This document shows positions 14,601 to 22,143 of a DNA stretch of 24,659 bases, piece after piece; positions within the stretch are counted from its first letter, which is position 1; each line of letters opens with the position of its first letter. The position numbers and the translations under genes were made by a program. The notes beneath the pieces were generated by a model that did not search any database, was not told the origin of the DNA, and saw nothing but the letters and a program-made list of their open reading frames with translations. The DNA is from a virus: the IMG/VR virus record IMGVR_UViG_3300023279_000079, positions 1-24,659 of that record; one strand, written 5' to 3'.

Positions 14601-15676
14601 ATTGCCCCCTTTGTGGGATCAGCAATATCACCGCTAATAACACCATCAACGATAGCCCCAACACTCTTGTACAGAGGCGATTCGGGGTTAATAGACATCA
14701 GGCTCTTTGCCCTTGTCATCCACGGCTCAAACTGCTTGGGAGCAAATAAAACGCTTTTAATATTGTCGCCCCATTTACCTGTATTCAAACGGTTTTTTAC
14801 AACATGCGCAACAGCAGCTTTTCCCGCCTCTGGCTCTCTTGCTGCTTCTCCAATAACAGTTCTGATCATCAAGTCCCGATCAGACGCACCGCCTATCATG
14901 TTCTGCAAAGAAGCATAACTCATGACAGGGGCAGCAGCCGCACGGGAGCCAGAGACAACGCCCTTTGCTACGGCAGCAGGGGCCTTGGCAGCCTTCTCCA
15001 TAGCAAGCATGGCATTGGAAGCCCGAACAAAGTCAGCCGGATCTTCAGACTGATTGTACCGTTCCCACGCCTGTTTGGCCGCAGCACGCGCCGCATCGTA
15101 GGCTCTGGTATCCGGCCTAGCCTGTGGGCGTACAACAGATGGACGAGTACCAATCCGTCCGGGACCAACATCTTGTGCCTTGGGTAATGGCGCAACTGCT
15201 GGGGCATCAGGACGTGGAAGCTGATAAAAATCAGGCCCTCCAGCCTGTTCTGGTGCAGTAGCCGCCACTTTGTTCAGTGGTCCAGCCCGCAGAGGGGACT
15301 TCCCAAAAACTGCAAAGCTGGTGCCACCGGGCATATCTACTTCTGCATCCGTAGCAGGGACAGGCTCGGGCTTCCCAAGCTGATAGAAGTTAGGATCGTC
15401 AAAGAGAGATGGAGTAACAGGCTCATCCCCCCTTGGCATATTCCTCATTGTCTGGCGCATCCGCATAGCCCCAGTCGGCTGGAAGCCACTTTCTATAGAA
15501 CGCGGTGCATCGGCCAAATCTCTGCGGGAATAAAGCGTATAGTCCTCATCCTCGGCCATTGGCTCTGGGCCAGTCAAAACCCTGTAATCCTCCGCAGGCC
15601 CACCATTATCAAACCCAGCACGGGGACGGATGCCGCGGGCAAGTTGAATAGCGCGGAGAAGTTTGGGGTTCGGCAT
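11612..15676 (-). CDS. Large multidomain virion protein: two cell-wall-hydrolase-like domains and a polyvalent-protein C-terminal domain (1354 aa)
   Basis: Residues 268-400 match the SleB/CwlJ-type hydrolase pattern (RTVIGEAAREPEAGKAAVAH, KNRLNTGKWG, APKQFEPW) with the expected Glu in GEAA. A 14-residue tandem repeat lies at 414-441. A DUF4214-like element follows (YQTQLGREADTGGLDYW, about 451-467). A second, weaker hydrolase-like block (AAMMYGEARSGF, AEAWNRATN) sits at about 565-600. A Pro-rich linker leads to a domain at about 975-1330 (LPGGENYREVLMRLP, HLEELQSDWAQSGRKKG, YDKLMWTPG, SLDITPKMRES). I know the last from large polyvalent proteins of phages and conjugative elements. FADGG motifs recur. 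It probably acts as an ejected virion protein that opens the wall. The start ATG shares one base with the portal stop (TGATG). Confidence 0.75.
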   Translation of the reverse strand: MPNPKLLRAIQLARGIRPRAGFDNGGPAEDYRVLTGPEPMAEDEDYTLYSRRDLADAPRSIESGFQPTGAMRMRQTMRNMPRGDEPVTPSLFDDPNFYQLGKPEPVPATDAEVDMPGGTSFAVFGKSPLRAGPLNKVAATAPEQAGGPDFYQLPRPDAPAVAPLPKAQDVGPGRIGTRPSVVRPQARPDTRAYDAARAAAKQAWERYNQSEDPADFVRASNAMLAMEKAAKAPAAVAKGVVSGSRAAAAPVMSYASLQNMIGGASDRDLMIRTVIGEAAREPEAGKAAVAHVVKNRLNTGKWGDNIKSVLFAPKQFEPWMTRAKSLMSINPESPLYKSVGAIVDGVISGDIADPTKGAINFQNPAIVAQRGNKSGLSWLRRMYDNGTAIRIGNHVFGTAYPSREAGGRVGYATEGAVVAATDTASAPEGAVVADTDTASAPATREQIQDIYQTQLGREADTGGLDYWDSTDLSYNDLMPHFYDSSMGSSQSATNDSYQPFAGYLEAQTAYNRSLLQGQPIGDIVSQKGQYLGYNQNSQNAIDNYLKNNEIAPGTITGSMGEFSGADARNLAAMMYGEARSGFGVKTDADAAAEAWNRATNYLQGNMQDALEPYKNITNFNKASEDYNRRVAERAGTNLSNFNQLGGHSFFIYGNEADRLAKFYEIPPVPPVRPPDVGSSAPGTIPVPPPRPDDLAINFHAVEPTEPSGAYEFTPLDDVSSYTPNYDNYTVGLDTDYKSMPVFTNLSVNPSDYGSFSGSGDLGGASGLTTFSTDLNNYSNAGLNLGYGGNSWDGFGGWGFESYFADGGAAKGEEPEQPQRDLSPMGFYSHAAETAQNFPQAKGTPQQFNSMLRNAGVRPAEIENSGYDEAFADRPSVTRDEIAQHFKQSMPKIEETILSNKNNSSPYKTTREWDDAIAAAVQRGDWDEFDRINQAAGEDPGYGVEGTPKYSEYTLPGGENYREVLMRLPPTKNELPQFKVVGPDGHIDGTYDNAASAAERAAAVNGTVRQDPAVTYEGGFQSTHWDQPNVVAHLRLADRTGPNGEKILHLEELQSDWAQSGRKKGFKADGIPAAPYVTNTQHWTDLGLKRALTEAANGGYDKLMWTPGATQAKRYDLSQHVDEVRYMRNADGTYNVYPQKDGEEIMTKLKMKPEEVEELLGKDIAKKMTDTPAPDDAGFIFYNVTRGNRSERYPTKEAAHAAMLEFKAKYPSVKGSMMVSAVPAKQSKMQSISGVDLAVGGEGMKDYYDKIVPKALQKLASKHDKDAKIGRGRIAEVDAQSLDITPKMRESILRGQTAFADGGEVPPAAAPVKRRQLPVSQSPIANKALMVSSGSAPRLPGAGPLLRQLRGRPVS
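11990..12660 (-). other. GC-rich, codon-shifted segment within the 1354-aa gene
   Basis: This part (about residues 1005-1229) is visibly more GC-rich and uses C/G-ending codons far more than the flanking gene, which favours A/T-ending ones. It coincides with the core of the polyvalent-protein domain. The change is gradual to read by eye but marked, suggesting acquisition from another source. Confidence 0.55.
14355..14438 (-). repeat. Two tandem 42-bp repeats
   Basis: Two direct copies of a 42-bp unit (14355-14396 and 14397-14438) are nearly identical and encode EGAVVAATDTASAP and EGAVVADTDTASAP. The repeat keeps the frame and forms a linker after the first hydrolase-like domain. Confidence 0.9.
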
Positions 15677-18090
15677 CAGCCTTCTTCCTTCAGGTTCTGG
15701 AGGAACTCAGGAGTGAGATACTTCTCTACCAATGGGGCAGCTTCAGGGTGCGCAGCCAGATCCTGAATGATCTTAGCAAGAGCAACACGCTCCCGGCTCT
15801 CCCTCTCAGCATCCCGGTTCAAAGCATCAAACTGAGCATCAGCCTGACGGATTTCCATCTCCTTCAGCTTCATCTGAGTCAGCATCTGATCTGTAGGATC
15901 AACCCGCTGGGACGCTACCTGATCGGCCCGGATCTTGGCTATCTCGTTCTCAGCACGGGTCTGATCGTACATCATCCTAGCCTGTGCAGTCTGCTGCTTG
16001 ATATCAGCCTCCTGCTTCTTGATATACAGTTCACCCAACCGAGCCATGTCAATCTGCTGGTCAGCCTGCAACTTGGCCTGATCAATAGCCAACTTGCCGT
16101 CAGCTTCCTTAGACCGGGTATCCGCGTCCTGCTTCTTGATCTGCATGTCAGCCATGGCGGCCATCATCTCAGGCGGCGGTGCGTTCCTCTGCTGCGGAGG
16201 TGCAAAGAACTGCTCAGGATTGTTCCAGCCCATTGCCTGCAACGCAGCAGTGTCAATGGCAACTTGATTGTACATCCTTGGGTTGCTCTGCTGTAGCTGC
16301 TTCAACCCAACAATCTTCATCAAACGCTGGCTATGGCTGGCCGTATTAGGATCAGCCTGCGGGACCAGATCACAGTCCTCCAACGCCGTCAGGAACGTCT
16401 GCTCATCCCACTCATACGATGGTTTCTGACACCGCTGCCAGAAGCTCTCAGGGTTCTCCTTGAACGTCCTGACGATCAGTTCAAACTCTCGGGCCTGCGC
16501 ACTGTGCATCCGCTTATGCACCGCGTTCATCACCTTCATAGCCTGATCAATCATAGCAAGAGTGGTACCGACAGCCGCATCAGCCCTGCCCTCACCAACC
16601 TGCTGCTCTGACGTTCCACCGATCCGCATACCCGTCTGAGCCATATTCTCCACTAGGCTCATCAAAGCCCCACCGGGCTCCTTATACGGCAGCGGCATCA
16701 CCGCTTGGTTGATCGGCATACCACCAGTTTTAACAAGTGCGCCTCCGCCCGGAGGAACCCTAAAGATATTCGTGTTCTGGCGGGCTCCGGTATCAGCCAT
16801 AAGAAAACCGGGGAAGTTAGCGTACATGCCTGCATCAAGCATCTCACGCCACGCAGCAGTAATAGCATTTGTTGTGTTCCCCAGAATGTGAAGCAAACCA
16901 ATGTCATAGAAGCCCAAGCCCGGAACAAAGGTATACTTTACAAAGTTCTCCCTAGCCTCGGGCAGCTCCTCGTTCTCGTCGTAGTTCCGAACAATGCTCA
17001 GGATCTCCCGCGTGCTGCTATCCAGCGTCACACGATACGGGATCTCAAGCCCGGTTTCCTTGCCCTTAAACCGATGCTCAAAGCCTGCAATGTCAAGTTC
17101 ACAATAGCACTCGTAGATCTCCCGGTCCCGGTCATCAGGATTGGACACGCTCATGGCAATGCCTTGAACCGCCTTCTCCTCACGCTTTACCGCATCCAGA
17201 TCGGCAGCCTTCGGAGTACTCAGGTCCGTATCCCGGTAAACCCCAAGCAACTGCAACCGCTTGATGGTGCTGGGCCGCATATACGTCCGGTGCGTTACAC
17301 GCCTGGCGTTCCGAAGATCCGTAGCAGAGTTGGTCACTATCAGGTCGTCCGCATCCACAGTCTCACTGACCGGGCGATTTCGTAACGGACAATAGTAAAC
17401 CTTCTTAAACGCCGTACCCCCAAAGCCCAACATTAACAGCATCCTGTCAGTGTCAGGGTAATACTCAGTAGCAACAGCCGTCAGGTAATGGTTGATATCC
17501 CGCTCCAAGAAATTGGCGAGATTATCTTCCTGCGGCGTGGAGTTGTTATCGTCATTGCGGATCTTCACCGGGCCATCGGTCGGCAACAGCTCCGATCTGG
17601 CATTGGCCTGAAACCGCAAACAGGCTTCTAACAGCAATGGATGCCGAACCTTGCTCATGCCCTCAACCGGCGCACCGTCACCAGCGCCACCGATCCCCGG
17701 CACTTCCAGCTTCAGACCGAGCAGCTTCAGACCCTGCGCCCGATCCTCAATCCACTCCTTGCGGCTCTCCAAGTCATCGGAAATCCCGCGCATCAGATCG
17801 TCAGCAATCCGGTGCAGCTCGTAGGCTTCTATGTCATTGACAAGATTATCAAACCAACCCTGCTTGGCCTTTCCAGCCTGCTCAATCGGCTGTCCGTCCA
17901 GTGAAACAGAGATACTACCGTCAGCATGTTTAATGGTCAGGACATTGCCGTCCATGTCCAGCTCAGGGACATCGGCACCCTCGTCGGCATCCTCAATGAT
18001 AATATCGGCGTCAGACTCCTGAGCCGCGCCGTTCATCAAGCCTTCTTCAGGCAAACGGATATTAGGTGACAGGCCCGGTGTCATCGCCAT
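15676..18090 (-). CDS. Portal protein, P22-like large type (804 aa)
   Basis: Size, position directly after the terminase and content mark this as the portal ring subunit through which DNA enters the head. An acidic N-terminus is followed by the core (GLKLLGLKLEVPGIGG, VRHPLLLEACLRFQANA, RMLLMLGFGGTAFKKVYY, VKYTFVPGLGFYDIGLLHI, EMLDAGMYANFPGFLMA). A GMRIGGTSEQQVGEGRADA block precedes the long C-terminal helical barrel-like region at about 625-785, rich in Gln/Lys/Asp heptads (KKQDADTRSKEADGKLAIDQ). Such long C-terminal helices are known for P22-type portals. The chosen ATG at 18090 has GGAG 7 bases upstream, and the frame start at 18105 lacks a site. It overlaps the 81-aa gene by 29 bases. Confidence 0.85.
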   Translation of the reverse strand: MAMTPGLSPNIRLPEEGLMNGAAQESDADIIIEDADEGADVPELDMDGNVLTIKHADGSISVSLDGQPIEQAGKAKQGWFDNLVNDIEAYELHRIADDLMRGISDDLESRKEWIEDRAQGLKLLGLKLEVPGIGGAGDGAPVEGMSKVRHPLLLEACLRFQANARSELLPTDGPVKIRNDDNNSTPQEDNLANFLERDINHYLTAVATEYYPDTDRMLLMLGFGGTAFKKVYYCPLRNRPVSETVDADDLIVTNSATDLRNARRVTHRTYMRPSTIKRLQLLGVYRDTDLSTPKAADLDAVKREEKAVQGIAMSVSNPDDRDREIYECYCELDIAGFEHRFKGKETGLEIPYRVTLDSSTREILSIVRNYDENEELPEARENFVKYTFVPGLGFYDIGLLHILGNTTNAITAAWREMLDAGMYANFPGFLMADTGARQNTNIFRVPPGGGALVKTGGMPINQAVMPLPYKEPGGALMSLVENMAQTGMRIGGTSEQQVGEGRADAAVGTTLAMIDQAMKVMNAVHKRMHSAQAREFELIVRTFKENPESFWQRCQKPSYEWDEQTFLTALEDCDLVPQADPNTASHSQRLMKIVGLKQLQQSNPRMYNQVAIDTAALQAMGWNNPEQFFAPPQQRNAPPPEMMAAMADMQIKKQDADTRSKEADGKLAIDQAKLQADQQIDMARLGELYIKKQEADIKQQTAQARMMYDQTRAENEIAKIRADQVASQRVDPTDQMLTQMKLKEMEIRQADAQFDALNRDAERESRERVALAKIIQDLAAHPEAAPLVEKYLTPEFLQNLKEEG

Positions 18091-18307
18091 TCTGATTCTC
18101 CGCAATTAACTGCGCTATCTCGTCCTCAAAACGGCGCAGCCCCTCCTGCGCAGCTAATGTATCAGATTTAGCCGTGATCGTATATATCCGCACATAATCA
18201 TGCGGTGGTTCGCCCCAGACTTCAACGCGCCATGGGCTAATGCCGCTGCCGTTCACTACTGACAACTCAATCTTGTCCACAACAGCGTGGGCCAATATCC
18301 GTTCCAT
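18062..18307 (-). CDS. Small unknown protein between terminase and portal (81 aa)
   Basis: The frame runs ERILAHAVVDKIELSVVNGS, then WGEPPHDYVRIYTITAKSD and an amphipathic helical end (EGLRRFEDEIAQLIAE). It looks like a compact alpha/beta protein. Two starts are possible: ATG at 18307 (weak GAG site) or TTG at 18319, which overlaps the terminase stop as TTGA. I prefer the ATG, since the PHDY and ERILAH parts are what I recall from similar small proteins next to phage terminases. It overlaps the portal start by 29 bases. The function is unknown; a packaging accessory role is only suggested by location. Confidence 0.6.
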   Translation of the reverse strand: MERILAHAVVDKIELSVVNGSGISPWRVEVWGEPPHDYVRIYTITAKSDTLAAQEGLRRFEDEIAQLIAENQNGDDTGPVT

Positions 18308-18315
18308 CTTAGTAC

Positions 18316-19938
18316 TCAAATTGGATACAAGGGATCAGGCAGATCGCCCTGATGAAGCCTGCTGGCCTCAATCCCTGCTATGCGTTCAGTGGCCCGTTCC
18401 AGCAGCCCAATGTCCCGGAGATGCCGCAAGGCCATGCTCACGGTGTCCACCAAGTCATCGTGCTTGCCCTTCGGAAAGCTGGCCGTCTGGGTGATCACCA
18501 TATCAGACCATTGGCGGTCTGGCGAATAGATCATTCCCTCAGCAAAGAGATGCTGGATGGAGTAAAGCCTAGCCAGCTTGTCCTGCGCTCCGGGGTTGAT
18601 TAGCTGCACTGCCCATTTCTCATGGCCGTAGAGCCTGCGGATTTCCTGAGCAACAGAATGACCGGCAGCCTTATCTTCTATCAGCAGACGATCCACCCGC
18701 ATCTTGCGGCATGTCTCGGCTACCTTGGTCACGAGATCGTGAAGCTCCAGCCTTTCCTGCCACGCCGACATCATCATCAGCTTGGGCGCACCCTCAACAT
18801 ACTGACGCTGGACCGCTTGGATTTGGCCGTCCCGGTCTATGGCTCGGTTGGCAATAGCCACGTTGCTAACGTCAGAGAACACGCCCCACACGGTTAAGGC
18901 CGAGAAGTCATTCTCTTGCTTGGTGGTGTAGGCCGTATCCAGACTGGCCACAATGAAGTCCATTGGAGGATAGGCGCTCTCCTCCCAGAGTTGCCACCAG
19001 TCTCTTTTGATAACACCACCGCCCGCAGGCTCGGGACGCTGTTGAAGCTGACCAGCCGCAGCAAAGGGACCAAGCTGCCTCTCAAGGATGTCAACCTCTG
19101 CTGTACCCATACGGTCAGGCCAAAGAAGTTCACCGGGCTTCTTCCGCGGATCATCCCAGCCGATCGTAGTGGTGAACGCCCGTTCCGGCTCATACTTCAT
19201 CGGCAAACATAGGTGCGTCCAATCTCCGACATCTTTTGACAAGATATGTCCAGTTAAGTCATCTTCTGCCAACCTTTGTTGAATTATGACAAAGCAACCT
19301 GTCTTAGGATCATTCAGACGGGTAGACAGCGCCGAGTCCCACCACTCAATCGTCGTAGCAATGGTAGCCTCGGAGAACGCTTCCTGCGCCGCGTTGGGGT
19401 CATCCACCACGATGATGGAGCCGCCTTCACCCGTCAGAGCCGAGCCGACCGAGGTACTGAGCCGGGATCCAGCCCGGCTATTGTCAAACCTTGTCTTGGT
19501 ATTCTGGTCACTGGTCAGCTTGAACCGCTCACCCCAATGGTCTTGATACCACGGACTTTCAATCAACCGGCGGCACTTCACCGAGTCACGCAGGGAAAGC
19601 TGCTGGGCATACGAGGCGTGCAGGAACTGAACACCGGGGCCGCTGGTCTTGCTATCGGTCGGCTGCGCCCACGTCCACGCAGGGAACGCCACCGAGGTGA
19701 TGGTGGATTTACCCATGCGCGGAGGGATGTTGATGATCAGCCTGCGGATCTCTCCATCCACAATTGCCTGTAAATGCTCGGCAATGGCCATGATCGGCCA
19801 GCCCTCAGTAAATGTGCTGGGGTCTATGTACCGCCATGCGTGCCGTAAAAATTTGTAAAGGCTATCTTCACATTCGGCCCGCTCTATCTCTAGCAGCGTC
19901 TGGTCTATGTCCAGATTGTACCCGGCAAGATCATCCAT
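18316..19938 (-). CDS. terL: Terminase large subunit (540 aa)
   Basis: This is the ATP-driven DNA packaging motor and nuclease. The ATPase part has Walker A PPRMGKS at residues 72-78, Walker B IIVVDD at 175-180 and a coupling-like VIIQQRL at about 217-223. The RNase H-like nuclease part has the acidic set ASLDTAY (D334), LLIEDKAAG (E421) and GKHDDLVD (D494/D495). All key residues are present, so it should be active. ATG at 19938 overlaps the small subunit's stop region (GATGGATGA), and a GTG at 19956 is an alternative. It works with the small subunit and docks on the portal encoded two genes later. The cutting style (headful or cos) cannot be judged from this window. Confidence 0.95.
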   Translation of the reverse strand: MDDLAGYNLDIDQTLLEIERAECEDSLYKFLRHAWRYIDPSTFTEGWPIMAIAEHLQAIVDGEIRRLIINIPPRMGKSTITSVAFPAWTWAQPTDSKTSGPGVQFLHASYAQQLSLRDSVKCRRLIESPWYQDHWGERFKLTSDQNTKTRFDNSRAGSRLSTSVGSALTGEGGSIIVVDDPNAAQEAFSEATIATTIEWWDSALSTRLNDPKTGCFVIIQQRLAEDDLTGHILSKDVGDWTHLCLPMKYEPERAFTTTIGWDDPRKKPGELLWPDRMGTAEVDILERQLGPFAAAGQLQQRPEPAGGGVIKRDWWQLWEESAYPPMDFIVASLDTAYTTKQENDFSALTVWGVFSDVSNVAIANRAIDRDGQIQAVQRQYVEGAPKLMMMSAWQERLELHDLVTKVAETCRKMRVDRLLIEDKAAGHSVAQEIRRLYGHEKWAVQLINPGAQDKLARLYSIQHLFAEGMIYSPDRQWSDMVITQTASFPKGKHDDLVDTVSMALRHLRDIGLLERATERIAGIEASRLHQGDLPDPLYPI

Positions 19939-20557
19939 CGTCTGATTCCGCAGCACGAACTTCTAGCAGCAACTGCTTCAGCCGCTCCCTCTGCTCAGGC
20001 TCCAGAGCCCGGACATTCAGCGTCCGCTGTTCTTCCACCTGCACAGGTCCGCCACCTTCCCCCATGATTTCCGTCTGTTTGCTGTCTTTCCAGTCTCTTG
20101 GGAAACGGTTCTTCATCTGGAACGTATAGCTAGTGGCATTGTATCCATCTATTGCCCCAAACGTCCCTAACTGTCCCTGAGCCTCCCACCATTCTTGGCT
20201 CAAAACTCTTGCCATTTCTATGGTATGACAAAACTCTGGGTATTCTTCAGCCCATCTGTAAATGGTTTTAGGAGTAACTCCAATAGAAACAGCTATTTGC
20301 AAAAATGACCCACCTCTAATGCCTACCTCTATGATTTTAGGTAGCATCCAGTCTGGATCATATAGAGTTGGTCTGCCTAGAGCTATTGCCTTGTATCTCT
20401 CTGCCTTGTCATTGGACCCGGGTTCCGTAGCAGGGATTTGACCGCCAAATGCTGCCTCGGCTGATCTCCAAGTCTTAGCCTTCTCACTCTTTGGCTTCTG
20501 CTTTGGTTTTGGTTTTGGCTTTGGCTTTGCGCCTGACTTTTGGCTTGCTGCTGGCAT
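19931..20557 (-). CDS. terS: Terminase small subunit (208 aa)
   Basis: The likely DNA-recognition subunit of the packaging terminase. After a Lys/Pro repeat tail (residues 11-24) lies a helix-turn-helix at about 79-105 (GSFLQIAVSIGVTPKTIYRW), the usual plan for small terminases. Residues 120-160 (QEWWEAQGQLGTFGAIDGYN, FQMKNRFPRDWKDSK) match the oligomerisation/linker style seen in this family, and the C-terminus is helical and charged. ATG at 20557 is preceded by GGAGG at rather long spacing. TTG at 20587 with GGGAG at 4 bases is possible and would add ten residues. The gene overlaps the upstream 108-aa frame by about 70 bases through a hexanucleotide repeat. Confidence 0.85.
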   Translation of the reverse strand: MPAASQKSGAKPKPKPKPKQKPKSEKAKTWRSAEAAFGGQIPATEPGSNDKAERYKAIALGRPTLYDPDWMLPKIIEVGIRGGSFLQIAVSIGVTPKTIYRWAEEYPEFCHTIEMARVLSQEWWEAQGQLGTFGAIDGYNATSYTFQMKNRFPRDWKDSKQTEIMGEGGGPVQVEEQRTLNVRALEPEQRERLKQLLLEVRAAESDDG

Positions 20558-20810
20558 CGTCCACAACCCCTCCGGCTGGATGATCAATTATCTCCCGGAT
20601 CATAGCACGGATTCTATGGGCTACGACAGAGTGCTGTTTGCCTGCTGTGTAGTCCCAGATCTTTTGGATGGCCAAGAAATAGGGATCAACGTCATGCGCA
20701 GCAAGGATCAGCCGGACTTGCTCACGCTCTTGGACAGCGTTCCAGCAATCGCAACGGTCAACTAACTGTTGGGCGGCCTTGGTAAAGTTCTGCACGCAAA
20801 TGAACCCCAC
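20484..20810 (-). CDS. Small unknown protein with Lys-rich tail (108 aa), GTG start
   Basis: The frame starts at GTG 20810, overlapping the end of the 95-aa gene by 49 bases. It includes AAQQLVDRCDCWNAVQERE, a helical middle (DPYFLAIQKIWDYTAGKQHS, VAHRIRAMIREII) and a highly basic tail (KPKVRRKAKAKTKTKAEAKE) read from the same repeat that gives TerS its Lys/Pro tail in another frame. No family is recognised. The middle is coherent and without low-complexity bias, which supports a real gene, but the overlaps at both ends and the non-ATG start lower certainty. A DNA-binding helper near terminase is conceivable. Confidence 0.5.
   Translation of the reverse strand: MGFICVQNFTKAAQQLVDRCDCWNAVQEREQVRLILAAHDVDPYFLAIQKIWDYTAGKQHSVVAHRIRAMIREIIDHPAGGVVDDASSKPKVRRKAKAKTKTKAEAKE
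20489..20530 (-). repeat. Hexanucleotide-type repeat read in two frames
   Basis: Tandem units close to AAGCCA/AAACCA (minus strand) encode KPKPKPKPKQKP in the terminase small subunit and KAKAKTKTKAEAK in the overlapping 108-aa frame. The repeat gives a basic tail in either frame. Confidence 0.75.
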
Positions 20811-21049
20811 ATCCTACGATATTCTTTAGTCCAAGATCCCGGCGAATATGCAAACGTCAGATATTCTTCGCCAGTCTCCTCATCTTGCCAGACTGCAAGT
20901 TTAGCCGCCTTCTGGTGGATAGCACGGCCAGAATAAATCAAATCCCCATCAGGCTCCTCGTAGCAATAGCCATTGGAATCATCCATCGCAGGCCGCCGCA
21001 GCCAACCGGCCTGCCAGTGCCAGATCACCCGCTTTATGTCATCAGTCAT
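20762..21049 (-). CDS. Unknown small protein (95 aa)
   Basis: The ATG at 21049 follows GGAGGG with 4-base spacing; the same frame opens 4 codons earlier at a TTG. The protein contains KRVIWHWQAGWLRRPAMDDS, GYCYEEPDGDLIYSG and EYLTFAYSPGSWTKEYRRM. It is rich in Trp and Tyr and likely a small globular alpha/beta protein. No family is recognised. It is the first gene after the candidate promoter at 21086-21115 and the long hairpin behind the primase, so it opens the packaging transcript. Confidence 0.6.
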   Translation of the reverse strand: MTDDIKRVIWHWQAGWLRRPAMDDSNGYCYEEPDGDLIYSGRAIHQKAAKLAVWQDEETGEEYLTFAYSPGSWTKEYRRMWGSFACRTLPRPPNS

Positions 21050-21085
21050 CAGTCCCTCCAACTGTCAATCATTTAAGATTTCAAC

Positions 21086-21115
21086 ATCTTACACCCAAAT
21101 CACCCCAAAAGTCAA
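21086..21115 (-). promoter_or_regulatory. Candidate promoter for the packaging genes
   Basis: TTGACT (21115-21110) and TAAGAT (21091-21086) are 18 bases apart on the minus strand. They lie 37 bases upstream of the ATG at 21049, which has a good ribosome site. The -35 box matches five of six consensus bases and the -10 box four of six. Confidence 0.4.
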
Positions 21116-21122
21116 AACATTC

Positions 21123-21159
21123 CTGCCCAAATACCCCCTGCCATTTTGGGCGGGTTTTA
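21123..21159. other. Second inverted repeat in the primase-terminase gap
   Basis: GCCCAAA (about 21126-21132) and TTTGGGC (about 21145-21151) form a 7-bp stem with a loop of about 12 bases. On the plus strand GGGTTTTAG follows. It may be a weak plus-strand terminator or part of an operator, and no stronger reading is possible. Confidence 0.35.
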
Positions 21160-21201
21160 GTAAAAGAGAACAGAACAAGAATACGATACCCTGCCGAAGA
21201 A

Positions 21202-21256
21202 GAGGTGCGGGACATTTTTGTATAGAAGGTAATTATACAGAATTGTCCCGCTCCTC
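21202..21256 (-). other. Long interrupted hairpin directly after the primase stop
   Basis: Nested arms GAGG/CCTC, GCGGGACA/TGTCCCGC (8 bp) and TGTATA/TATACA (6 bp) align in register, giving about 18 bp of pairing broken by single-base mismatches and a four-base internal loop. On the minus strand it begins within the primase stop codon and is followed by a pyrimidine-rich TCTTCTTC, not a clean T run. It likely ends or processes the early transcript (for example as a double-strand RNase site). Confidence 0.65.
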
Positions 21257-22143
21257 TATCTCACACCTTTCAGTAACATATCATTCCAATCACAACCTTC
21301 GTCCGGCAAGTCTACCTTTACATCCAGACCACTGATTGCCAGCCGGTTAGCTAGAGCATAGGCTTTTGCTTGGCCGGTAAAGTTGTAATCGTTATCCGCA
21401 AAGATATGGATTTCCTCGGCAATCTCAGGCGGTTGCCACTTGGCTAACAGAGTGCCGTTGATAGCCGCCCAGACCGGCATCTTATAGATAATAGCCGCGC
21501 TCATGGCTGTCTCAATGCCCTCTGCAATCCCCATAATTGGGGCCGGTTTCCAAAGTTGGACAGCACACCCATCCGGTAAACGTCCAGCCATCACACGTTT
21601 ATTCGGTTCTATCTCAGCCTTGCGTCCCGAATCAGTCAGCAAGGTAATATGCAAGCTACTTCCATTACCTTTTTGGTCTGAGATTCTAGAAATCATAGCA
21701 GGGCAATTATGCGCAAACCCTTCCCTGATAGCCTCAGAGGCCCAGAAACGCCCGAGACGGTGTTTTAGGTAATCGTATACCGGGCCACCCTCTTCCGGGC
21801 GTCTGGAGGACCCCCAGAGGAGTTTACAGGCGTCTTTGTTCTTCCGATCTTGCTCGGCAACCGGCGATACAGTCATGTCAGGCTCATTGTTTAGGATCTT
21901 GTCTAATTCAGCAGCTAATTCGGCAAACGGCTTCTGGGAAACGCGGGAGGCCAATGTCATACCGTTGCCGGATCCGCATTGGTTGCAGTGCCAGATTCCG
22001 TCCAGGCCACCAGCGTACCTAAATCTGTCCTTCCCTGCGCACATCGGACACGGGCCATGCTTGCCGGTCAGGGCCGTAGCAGGGACGCCCACACATTCCA
22101 GAAGTTCAGGCCACCGGCCTCGGGCAGCGTCAAAGGTTCTCAT
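21256..22143 (-). CDS. DNA primase: zinc ribbon plus Toprim, no helicase domain (295 aa)
   Basis: The N-terminus has a zinc ribbon of the primase type: CPMCAGKDRFRY (Cys32, Cys35) and WHCNQCGSGNGM (Cys53, Cys56). The C-terminal part is a Toprim domain with IAEGIETAMSA (Glu208) and HIFADNDYNF (Asp250, Asp252), ending DLPDEGCDWNDMLL. This is the P4/phage primase layout that makes RNA primers at the fork. Unlike T7 gp4 it carries no helicase domain; a separate helicase is encoded directly upstream, overlapping as ATGA. The ATG at 22143 has a moderate AGGG site and is probably translated by coupling. Key acidic residues are present, so it should be active. Confidence 0.9.
   Translation of the reverse strand: MRTFDAARGRWPELLECVGVPATALTGKHGPCPMCAGKDRFRYAGGLDGIWHCNQCGSGNGMTLASRVSQKPFAELAAELDKILNNEPDMTVSPVAEQDRKNKDACKLLWGSSRRPEEGGPVYDYLKHRLGRFWASEAIREGFAHNCPAMISRISDQKGNGSSLHITLLTDSGRKAEIEPNKRVMAGRLPDGCAVQLWKPAPIMGIAEGIETAMSAAIIYKMPVWAAINGTLLAKWQPPEIAEEIHIFADNDYNFTGQAKAYALANRLAISGLDVKVDLPDEGCDWNDMLLKGVR

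Noticed and set aside
16705-17385. 226-aa plus-strand open frame opposite the portal
   Set aside because: Shadow of the portal gene; no domain, no ribosome site, wrong strand for the operon.
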